From positions 1-42,386 of the forward strand of contig JAQXIT010000155.1 of NCBI GenBank assembly GCA_029007925.1: a stretch of 42,386 bases of DNA. Direction: 5' to 3'. Below the pieces are notes generated by a model, which had not been told where the DNA came from, ran no database searches, and saw nothing but the letters and a program-made list of their open reading frames with translations. Positions 8,862 through 16,718 of the stretch are shown one piece after another. Within the stretch, counting starts at the first letter, position 1. Every line of letters begins with the position of its first letter. Both the position numbers and the translations under genes were made by a program. This DNA is from Bacillota bacterium. Lineage in GTDB: Bacteria > Bacillota > Clostridia > Oscillospirales > Oscillospiraceae.

Positions 8862-10025
8862 TCAGACCGGCAGATCGCCCTGAAAGACCTGCTGGATGAT
8901 GCTGATGGCGCACATGGCGGCGTTGAATTCGGCGGAGAAGGCGGGGCGTCCGACGATAACCCGGTGGTAGTCCCGGGAGAGAATCATTCCGCTCAGCGCC
9001 TGCTCCAGGCGGCGGTAGTAATCGTCCGGCAGCGCCGCGGCCTCGTCACCCAGCAGGATCAGATCGGGATTCAGCAGATTCACCGCGCTGCACAGGGCGC
9101 TGCTCAGGGGCCGCAGGATCCGCTGCGTCAGCAGCCGATCCACCTCCGGCACATGGCTGAAGCGGCACAGCCCGGCAAAGTCCGTGTCCGGCGGTACCTG
9201 CGGAAGCGCCGCCGCCTCCCTCACGATGGCGTCGACACTGGCGTAGGCTTCCAGACAGCCCCGGTTGCCGCACCGGCACACCGGCCCGTCGAAATTGACG
9301 GAGACGTGGCCGAATTCGCTGGCAAGCCCGGTATTGTCGCTGGACAGCCGTCCGCCGCTGATGACCCCCATACCGATGCCGGAGGAAAGACCCACATACA
9401 GCAGATTTTCGAAGCCCCGGCCGCTGCCGTAGAGGGATTCCGTCAGGGCGGCGCAGTTGTAGTGATGCTCCAGCGCCACGGGAAGGGGATACCGCTGCTC
9501 AAACAGCCGGCGAATGGGCAGGTCGGTGATGCCCTGAAAATCCGGCGGGTTCAGGATGACACCCCGGTGGATATCCACGGGGCCGATGGAGCCGATGCCG
9601 ATGCCCAGAATGTCCGGGTGCCGGGCCAGCAGCCGGTCGGTGATGTCGAACAGAGTCCGGGTCAGCAGGTCGCTGTCGAAGGGGTCGGGCAGGTGCCGCT
9701 GCTCGGAATCCAGGATTCTCATGGAAAAATCGCAGACCGAGGCGCGGCAGTCCCGGCGCTGGATCATAATGCCCAGAATCTTGGGCGCGTTGGGAGAGAG
9801 GGACAGGGCAATGGGATTGCTCCGGGTGCCGCGGACGGTGTCCCCCGGCTCCCGTACCAGATCCCGCTCCAGAAACTCGCTGATGATGTTGGACAGAGCC
9901 ATTTTGGACAGACGGGTTCTGCGGGCCAGCGCGATCCGGGAATCCGCGTCCCCCACCGCCAGAAGCTGAAAAACAAGCCCCCGGTTGGCGTGCTTCTGGG
10001 TCAGTTTGTTGATGCCCTTTCTCAT
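8862..10025 (-). CDS. ROK family transcriptional regulator (NagC/XylR type)
   Basis: N-terminal wHTH plus GIGIGSIGPVDIHRGVILNPPDF, EFGHVSVNFDGPVCRCGNRGCLEAYAS (ROK signature 2 with CxCGxxGCxE). Confidence 0.93.
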   Translation of the reverse strand: MRKGINKLTQKHANRGLVFQLLAVGDADSRIALARRTRLSKMALSNIISEFLERDLVREPGDTVRGTRSNPIALSLSPNAPKILGIMIQRRDCRASVCDFSMRILDSEQRHLPDPFDSDLLTRTLFDITDRLLARHPDILGIGIGSIGPVDIHRGVILNPPDFQGITDLPIRRLFEQRYPLPVALEHHYNCAALTESLYGSGRGFENLLYVGLSSGIGMGVISGGRLSSDNTGLASEFGHVSVNFDGPVCRCGNRGCLEAYASVDAIVREAAALPQVPPDTDFAGLCRFSHVPEVDRLLTQRILRPLSSALCSAVNLLNPDLILLGDEAAALPDDYYRRLEQALSGMILSRDYHRVIVGRPAFSAEFNAAMCAISIIQQVFQGDLPV

Positions 10026-10184
10026 GTCCCTTCCTCTTTTCCAGGTGTTTTCGTTACTCTAGCAAAAAAACCGGAAAAAGTCAATTTATCGGAGAAAAAA
10101 TTGCGTCACATCCGGCAATTCTCCCAATTTTTCGGTGGGATATTTTGATAAAATGCCGATTCTCGGAGAGCGGTTTCTCCAAGG

Positions 10185-10213
10185 TTGACTTTGGGGAAAA
10201 AGTGGAGTATTAT
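10185..10213 (+). promoter_or_regulatory. Promoter of lyxose isomerase operon
   Basis: TTGACT (10185-10190), 17-bp spacer, TATTAT (10208-10213). Confidence 0.75.
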
Positions 10214-10219
10214 AAAATG

Positions 10220-10236
10220 AGTAAAGTCAAGTTACT
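10220..10236. promoter_or_regulatory. Candidate ROK-repressor operator
   Basis: Inverted repeat AGTAA-AGTCAAG-TTACT immediately downstream of the -10, in the intergenic region shared with the divergent ROK gene. Confidence 0.45.
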
Positions 10237-10257
10237 AAACCAAAAGGAGCTGACATT

Positions 10258-10944
10258 ATGAAACGATCCGAGATCAACAAGGCTTTGAAGGAACTGGAGG
10301 CCATGTGCCGTCAGGAGCATTGCTACCTGCCGCCGTTCTGCCATTTTACGCCGGAGCAGTGGCAGAATATCGGCCATGAGTACGACGAGGTTCGGGACTG
10401 CATGCTGGGCTGGGACATCACCGACTTCGGCATGGGGGATTTTGACAAGGTGGGCTTCTCCCTCATCACCATCCGCAACGGCAATCGGGCCATGGCGGAC
10501 AAGTATCCCAAGGTCTACGCCGAGAAGCTGCTGTACCTGAAGGAAGGGCAGTACGCGCTGAACCATTTCCACTGGTATAAGACCGAGGATATCATCAACC
10601 GGGGCGGCGGAAACGCCCTGATCCGGGTGTACAACAGTCTGCCGGACGAGTCCATCGACCGGGAATCCGATGTGACGGTGCATTGCGACGGCCGCACCTA
10701 CACCGTCCCCGCCGGCACCCAGATCCGTCTGACTCCCGGCGAGAGCATCCATATCCAGCAGTACATGTACCACGATTTCGAGGTGGAGCCGGGCACCGGC
10801 AGCGTGCTTCTGGGTGAGGTCAGCCAGTGCAACGACGACAACACCGACAACCGTTTCAACCCGCCGGCCGGCCGGTTCCCTGAGATTGAGGAGGATGAAC
10901 CGCCCTACCGTCTGCTGTGCAACGAGTACCCCGCCGCGAAATAA
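10258..10944 (+). CDS. D-lyxose ketol-isomerase (cupin-type D-lyxose/D-mannose isomerase)
   Basis: MKRSEINKALKELEAMCRQEHCYLPPFCHFTPEQW...NHFHWYKTEDIINRGGG...GESIHIQQYMYHDFE. Confidence 0.9.
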   Translation: MKRSEINKALKELEAMCRQEHCYLPPFCHFTPEQWQNIGHEYDEVRDCMLGWDITDFGMGDFDKVGFSLITIRNGNRAMADKYPKVYAEKLLYLKEGQYALNHFHWYKTEDIINRGGGNALIRVYNSLPDESIDRESDVTVHCDGRTYTVPAGTQIRLTPGESIHIQQYMYHDFEVEPGTGSVLLGEVSQCNDDNTDNRFNPPAGRFPEIEEDEPPYRLLCNEYPAAK

Positions 10945-10956
10945 GGGAGGTACGGC

Positions 10957-11958
10957 GTGAGAAAAGGCATTTGCTGCGCCGGCAACATGATTGTGGATAT
11001 CACCTATCCCATCGAAACATGGCCGAGGCAGAACGAGCTGACCCATATCACCGAAGGCATTCAGAGCTCCACCGGCGGCTGCGTCTGCAATACCATCACG
11101 GATCTGGCGCGGCTGGATCCCGGGCTGCCCCTGATGGCTTCCGGCTTCGCCGGTCACGACGCCGAGGGAGACTTTATCCTGGCGGAGCTGGGAAAATATC
11201 CCAACATTGACCTCTCCATGGTCAGGCGGGACGGCCGCACCTCCTTCACCGCGGTGATGAGCAACAATCAGACCAAGGAACGCACCTTCTTCCAGCACGC
11301 CGGCGCCAACGCCCGTTACTGCGAGGCGCAGATCGACTGGGAGCGGCTGGATGTGGATATTTTCCACATCGGCTATATCCTGCTGCTGCCTGCGCTGGAC
11401 GCGGAGGATCCGGAATACGGCACGCGGATGGCGCGTCTACTGCATCGGGTGCAGGAAATAGGCATCCGAACTTCCATCGATGTGGTGTCCGAAACCGGAG
11501 ACCGCTTTGCCCGGCTGGTGACGCCGGCGCTGAAATATACCGACTACTGCGTCATCAATGAGCTGGAGGCGCAGCAGACCACCGGTGTGACCCTGCGTTC
11601 CCCTCAGGGGACGCTCCTTGCCGAACATATGCCCGCGGCGCTGGAGAAGCTGAAGGCGCTGGGAGTCGCCCGGTGGGCGGTTATTCACTGCCCGGAGGGC
11701 GGCTGGGGCATGGACGAAAAGGGACAATACCATGCCGTCCCCAGCCTGAAGCTGCCCAAAGGCTTTATCAAAGGCACCGTGGGCGCCGGAGACGCTTTCT
11801 GCGCCGGCATTCTCTATGCCGCGGAAACGGGGCTGCCTCTTCGGGAGGCGCTGAAGCTGGGCGCCTGCACCGCCGCCGCCTCCTTAAGCGAGGTCAGCGC
11901 CTCCGACGGCGTGAAAACCGCGGAGGAAGTGGGCCGGCTCTTTGATCTTTACGGGTAG
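10957..11958 (+). CDS. PfkB family carbohydrate kinase
   Basis: GGCVCNTITDLARL...GTVGAGDAFCAGILYAAE (PfkB signature 2, GAGD). Confidence 0.9.
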   Translation: MRKGICCAGNMIVDITYPIETWPRQNELTHITEGIQSSTGGCVCNTITDLARLDPGLPLMASGFAGHDAEGDFILAELGKYPNIDLSMVRRDGRTSFTAVMSNNQTKERTFFQHAGANARYCEAQIDWERLDVDIFHIGYILLLPALDAEDPEYGTRMARLLHRVQEIGIRTSIDVVSETGDRFARLVTPALKYTDYCVINELEAQQTTGVTLRSPQGTLLAEHMPAALEKLKALGVARWAVIHCPEGGWGMDEKGQYHAVPSLKLPKGFIKGTVGAGDAFCAGILYAAETGLPLREALKLGACTAAASLSEVSASDGVKTAEEVGRLFDLYG

Positions 11959-11971
11959 GGGAGGAAAAACC

Positions 11972-13183
11972 GTGAAAGCTGTTATGTATGGCGCCGGAAA
12001 CATCGGCAGGGGCTTCATCGGGGCGCTGCTGAGCCGGTCGGGCTATTCGGTGACCTTCATCGACGTGGCGGAGCCGGTGGTAAAGGCGCTGAAGGAGAAA
12101 GGGCGTTACCCCGTCCGGTATGTGTCCGGCGAGGGGCATGAGGATGTGTGGGTCGGGAATGTGACCGCCGTGGACGGCAAAGACCCGGAGGCCGTGGCGG
12201 AAGCCATCGCGGATTGCGACATCATGGCCACCGCCGTGGGTGCCAGAATCCTGAAATTCATCGCGCCCAACATCGTGAAGGGTCTGCGCAGGCGCTGGGC
12301 GGAGAACAAGGGGCCGCTGAACATCATCATCTGCGAGAATCTGGTGGACGCCGACAAGGTGCTGGCGGGGCTGCTGAAGGAATCCATGACGCCGGAGGAA
12401 CAAGCCCGGTTCGACGGGACCGTGGGACTGGCGGAGGCTTCCATCGGCCGGATGGTTCCGGTTCAGACGGAGCAGATGAAGGACGGAGAGCCTCTGCGGG
12501 TCTGCGTGGAGCGCTATGGCTTCCTGCCGGTGGACAAGTCCGCCTTCAAGGGGGAGATTCCGCCCATTGCCGACCTGGTGCCTTACGCGCCTTTTGACTT
12601 CTACATCCGGCGCAAGCTGTATCTCCACAATATGGGTCACGCGGTCTGCGCCTATCTTGGCGACCGGATGGGGCTGGAGTATATTTACCAGGCCATCGGC
12701 GTTCCGGAGATCCGGATTCTGACCCAGAACGCCATGCTGGAGAGCGCCATGGCGCTGAGCCGTCGGTACGGCGCTTCTCTTGAGGATCTGCAGCGGCATA
12801 TTGAGGATCTGCTGTACCGCTTTTCCAACGCCGCCCTGAAGGATACCTGCCAGCGGGTGGGCGGCGACCCGGCCAGAAAACTGGGGCCGGAGGATCGGCT
12901 CATCGGCGCCTCCAGGCTGGCGTTGGAGCAGGGCATCACCCCCGCCTACATCGCGGCGGGTGCCGCGGCCGGGGTGTGCCGGTATATTGCCGAGGTGGGA
13001 CAGGTGCAGTCTCCGGCCGCCGCGGAGAATGTGCTGCGGGAGGTTTCGGGGCTGGAGCCCGGAGACGTTCTCCGGGAGCTGATTCTGGACGACTACCGGA
13101 TGCTCAGCCAGGGCTGCTCCGTGGCGGAACTGTTCCGGCAGGCGGAATACCGGAAGCATCTCAGCCTTGGCCCGGTGATCTGA
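11972..13183 (+). CDS. Mannitol-1-phosphate 5-dehydrogenase / long-chain mannitol dehydrogenase family
   Basis: VKAVMYGAGNIGRGFIGALLSRSGYSVTFIDV; KLYLHNMGHAVCAYLG (K..NxxH catalytic motif); GTG start with GGGGAGG RBS. Confidence 0.88.
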   Translation: MKAVMYGAGNIGRGFIGALLSRSGYSVTFIDVAEPVVKALKEKGRYPVRYVSGEGHEDVWVGNVTAVDGKDPEAVAEAIADCDIMATAVGARILKFIAPNIVKGLRRRWAENKGPLNIIICENLVDADKVLAGLLKESMTPEEQARFDGTVGLAEASIGRMVPVQTEQMKDGEPLRVCVERYGFLPVDKSAFKGEIPPIADLVPYAPFDFYIRRKLYLHNMGHAVCAYLGDRMGLEYIYQAIGVPEIRILTQNAMLESAMALSRRYGASLEDLQRHIEDLLYRFSNAALKDTCQRVGGDPARKLGPEDRLIGASRLALEQGITPAYIAAGAAAGVCRYIAEVGQVQSPAAAENVLREVSGLEPGDVLRELILDDYRMLSQGCSVAELFRQAEYRKHLSLGPVI

Positions 13184-13188
13184 ATATG

Positions 13189-13229
13189 AAAAAAATGCCA
13201 TGGATCGGAAGGATCCATGGCATTTTTTT
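13189..13229. terminator. Bidirectional terminator between convergent operons
   Basis: AAAAAAATGCCATGGATC-CGGAAG type loop-GGATCCATGGCATTTTTTT, near-perfect palindrome. Confidence 0.92.
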
Positions 13230-13238
13230 GTAAGAAAA

Positions 13239-14798
13239 TCAGGCGATTTCAAATACGGCCAGAGATACGCCGCGGATGCGCAGCTCGTCCGATTCCCAGG
13301 TGCCGTCTCCGTTTGCGGCGGCGACCTTCCGGCCGCTTCCGGGCAGATGCACGGCGGCCGGGGAAGCGGAGGGATTCACGGCGATGGCGTATCTGCCCCG
13401 GCGGAATACGAAGGGATACCGGTTTTCCTCGGCGTACAGGATCTCAAAATCCCCGTCGGCCCGGAAATCCGGCGCGCTCTGACGCAGGGCGATGAAGCGG
13501 CGGACGGTATTCCAGAGGGAGTCGGGATCCGCCATCTGGGAAGCGCAGTCGGGGGCATCCTCCCTGCCGTCCACCGGCAGATACAGGGTGTCCGCGGTGG
13601 AGAAGCCCTTGCTCTTCCCGGCGTCCCACTGCATGGGGGTGCGGGAGCCGGTTCGGAAGTAGCCGCCCTCCTTGGAGGTCAGCTCTCCCTGATAGCGCAT
13701 ACCGATCTCGTCGCCGTAGTAGAGGAAGGGAACGCAGGGCAGCAGCAGCAGGAAGGCGGAGATCACCTTCAGCTCTTCAGGGGTGCGCTTGTGGGAGTAG
13801 CGGATCATATCGTGGTTGCCGGTGGGGACGCACATATAGCCCCGGCCCCGGATATAGTCCAGCTTGGCGGTGAATTCGTCGGTAAAGGCCCGGATGTTGC
13901 CCTTGCCCTCCCGGCTGAAGAAGCAGGAGACGGCCTTGGCCGGATCCACATAGTCCAGAGATTCGGTCTGGAACAGGGCATTGTAGCCCTTGCAGTTGAA
14001 GTGGATGTAGAAATCCAGATGGAATCCGGCGTCGATGGCTTTCTCGGCGCAGGACCACTCGGACAGAATCACCGCCTCGGGATAATCCCGCTCCAGCATT
14101 CCCCGGATATCCTGCCACAGCCGCTGGGTGCCCACGAATTCCGGGTCGTTTTTCACCAGCGAGTAGGCCATATCCACCCGGAAGCCGTCGCAGCCGGCAT
14201 CCAGCCAGAAGCGCATGACCTGCTTCATGGCGTTGACCGTGGCCTGACAGTCGGGATGATCCGGCGGAAGCTGCCAGTCGTACTCCCGGTTTTCGAAGCC
14301 GTAGTTCAGGGCGGGCTGGGAGCTGAAGAAATTGACCACATAGTTGCCGTTCCGGTCGGAAAGGCCGCTCTGGAGCCGGAAGCCGGCGGGGTAATCGAAG
14401 GCGTTCTTGGTCCAGATATAGCGGTTGGAATATTCGTTCTTTTCCGGCTTCCGGGATTCCCGGAACCAGGGGTGCTGGTCGGAGGTGTGGCCGGGAACCA
14501 GATCCAGCAGCACCCGGATGCCCCGCCTGTGAGCCTGACGGAAGAATTCCCTGGCGTCCTCGTTGGTGCCGTAGCGGGGAGCGATGGTGAGATAGTCGGT
14601 GATATCGTAGCCCGCGTCCATGAAGGGGGAGGCAAAGCAGGGGTTGATCCAGATGGCGTTGATGCCCAGCTCCTTCAGATAGTCCAGCCGGGAGGTCATG
14701 CCGGGGAAGTCTCCGATGCCGTCGCCGTTGGAATCGCAGAAACTCTGGGGATAGATTTCGTAAAAGACAGCAGTTTTCAGCCATTCGGGCAGGTGCAT
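13239..14798 (-). CDS. GH13 alpha-glucosidase / alpha-amylase family (module 1)
   Basis: VFYEIYPQSFCDSNGDGIGDFPG; GFRVDMA (nucleophile), LSEWS (acid/base), GNHDM; no signal peptide. Confidence 0.93.
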   Translation of the reverse strand: MHLPEWLKTAVFYEIYPQSFCDSNGDGIGDFPGMTSRLDYLKELGINAIWINPCFASPFMDAGYDITDYLTIAPRYGTNEDAREFFRQAHRRGIRVLLDLVPGHTSDQHPWFRESRKPEKNEYSNRYIWTKNAFDYPAGFRLQSGLSDRNGNYVVNFFSSQPALNYGFENREYDWQLPPDHPDCQATVNAMKQVMRFWLDAGCDGFRVDMAYSLVKNDPEFVGTQRLWQDIRGMLERDYPEAVILSEWSCAEKAIDAGFHLDFYIHFNCKGYNALFQTESLDYVDPAKAVSCFFSREGKGNIRAFTDEFTAKLDYIRGRGYMCVPTGNHDMIRYSHKRTPEELKVISAFLLLLPCVPFLYYGDEIGMRYQGELTSKEGGYFRTGSRTPMQWDAGKSKGFSTADTLYLPVDGREDAPDCASQMADPDSLWNTVRRFIALRQSAPDFRADGDFEILYAEENRYPFVFRRGRYAIAVNPSASPAAVHLPGSGRKVAAANGDGTWESDELRIRGVSLAVFEIA

Positions 14799-16714
14799 GA
14801 TTCATCCCTCCGTTTGTAGATTTCGTCTTTGTCGCAAAGAATGGGGAAGGTGGTGCGGCGCAGGGTGGTGACGCCGATGGGAACCAGTGCCAGATCCACG
14901 GGATAGGCGTAGCGATCCAGCGCCCGGACGTGAACCGACAGGCAATTCCCGTCCAGCGGGTAGCCGTCCCCATCGGGGTACCGTACCGAGGCTTCGGCAC
15001 AGGTGCCGTCGGGGTTGGTCAGCAGCACATAGTCCCAGTTTTCGTGGGGCGCCGGGGTGAAATCCGAGTCCGCGAAGCCCTTGGCTCCGGTGTATCTGCG
15101 CTGGACGCGGCGGACGGCGGGGATGTCCCTGGAGAACAGCAGGGTTCCGTAGGTCACGGCAAAGGTGCCGTCGTTGGCGCGAGTCAGACCGATGTCCGGC
15201 TTCAGCTCCAGCTCCACGACGGTTCCGCTGCGGACGTTCCGGGCGAGGGTCAGGATTTGGCCGTCCATCATGTACTTAACCGCCTCGCCGTTTACCCGCA
15301 GGGTAAAGGATTTGGCGTATTTGGGGATCCGCAGGGCGAATTTGGTGCCGCCTCTGCCGGAAAAACGGAAGGAAACCGTGTATCCGAAGGGGTAGGAGGT
15401 GGTCTCGTGGACGGTCAGCCCGTTCTCCGTGCGGAAATCCACCGGCAGATACAGGTTGGCCAGCAGCACGCCGTCCTTTCGCAGGAAGGCCTGCTCCGCG
15501 AAGGCGGGCATCAGCCGGGCGGAATTGGCGGCGCAGCAGCCGGCGGCGTCGTCGTGGGTGGGGGAGTAGTCGAAGCGGGGATTTACCGCCGCGGAGGCGT
15601 CATACATATTGTCGGCGCCCAGATACTGGATCATCTTGCCAGAGGGGTGCTTGGAGGCCAGACCGGAGTTATACACCAGCCATTCCAGCCGGTCGGCGAA
15701 GGAACTGTCCTCCAGCAGATACTGGGCCTGAATGTAGTCAAACAGCAGTTCCGTGGTGGAGCAGTATTCGTAGCCCACCGAGGGCAGGGGGATGGAGCCG
15801 CCGAAAATGCTGGCGCGGTCGTCGTTTTCCATGACGAGGGTGCTCTGGAAGGTGCCGATGAACTCGTCGGACTTGCAGGAGCCGGAAAGCACCAGATTTT
15901 TCTGCAGCTTGTCCAGTCCCCGGAGGAAGGCTTCCCGGTAGGTTTTTTCCCCCGTCATCCGGTACAGCAGCAGCGGCAGCCGGAGCATCTCGCAGGTGTG
16001 GGGGCCGTGACCCACAAAGGGGACCTTGGGATCCATCAGATTTTCCGTCCGCAGGTCGTCCTGAATGAACTGGGAGGGATGGGCGCAGTAGTCCTCATAG
16101 AGCCGGACGCACAGATCCCGGTAGCTGTCGTTGCCGGTAAGGAAGTAAAGCTGGCTGAGGCCGTCAATAATCATCAGACTGTGTCCCTTGCTGCCGTCCT
16201 CGTCGGGAATGGCGAAGAGGGAGCCTGCGGCGCGCATATTGGCCACGATGTTGTCCGCCATCCGCACCAGCGCGTCCAGAATCCGGGACTGACCGGTGTG
16301 GGAATAGTAGACCAGCAGCGTGCGCATGACCCGGCTCTGAGTCCAAAGCTCACCGAAGCGCCGGGTGACGATGTACCGGGAGCCTTCCCGGTAGATGCCG
16401 ATGTAGCCGTCGGGTGCCTGATTTTCCAGAATGCCATCCACGATGGCATCGGCACGGAGTTTCAGTTCCTTGTCGTCCAGAAGGAAGGCCAGACGGACAA
16501 GACCCTCCATCCAGTTGCCCCGGACCTCGCCGGGCCACCAGGAGCTCCAGTAGCCCTTCTCCTGATGTTCCACCTTGTCTTTGCCGAAGATGTCGCCGCC
16601 GGCATCGGGGAAGATCCTGTCCAGATTTCCCGTGATGCCCCGGGCATCCCGGCGCAGATGTTCCAGAAGCCAGCCCCTGGGCGTGAGCCGGCCCTTTGCC
16701 TGTTGATAGCTCAT
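14777..16714 (-). CDS. GH127/GH146-like (DUF1680) protein, putative arabinofuranosidase-type glycoside hydrolase, divergent
   Basis: (alpha/alpha)6-barrel-like GYWSSWWPGEVRGNWMEG..., GYEYCSTTELL (ExC) and AAGCCAANSARLMP (CC) as for the Zn/cysteine site; no signal peptide. Confidence 0.75.
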   Translation of the reverse strand: MSYQQAKGRLTPRGWLLEHLRRDARGITGNLDRIFPDAGGDIFGKDKVEHQEKGYWSSWWPGEVRGNWMEGLVRLAFLLDDKELKLRADAIVDGILENQAPDGYIGIYREGSRYIVTRRFGELWTQSRVMRTLLVYYSHTGQSRILDALVRMADNIVANMRAAGSLFAIPDEDGSKGHSLMIIDGLSQLYFLTGNDSYRDLCVRLYEDYCAHPSQFIQDDLRTENLMDPKVPFVGHGPHTCEMLRLPLLLYRMTGEKTYREAFLRGLDKLQKNLVLSGSCKSDEFIGTFQSTLVMENDDRASIFGGSIPLPSVGYEYCSTTELLFDYIQAQYLLEDSSFADRLEWLVYNSGLASKHPSGKMIQYLGADNMYDASAAVNPRFDYSPTHDDAAGCCAANSARLMPAFAEQAFLRKDGVLLANLYLPVDFRTENGLTVHETTSYPFGYTVSFRFSGRGGTKFALRIPKYAKSFTLRVNGEAVKYMMDGQILTLARNVRSGTVVELELKPDIGLTRANDGTFAVTYGTLLFSRDIPAVRRVQRRYTGAKGFADSDFTPAPHENWDYVLLTNPDGTCAEASVRYPDGDGYPLDGNCLSVHVRALDRYAYPVDLALVPIGVTTLRRTTFPILCDKDEIYKRRDESCTCPNG

Positions 16715-16718
16715 GGTG

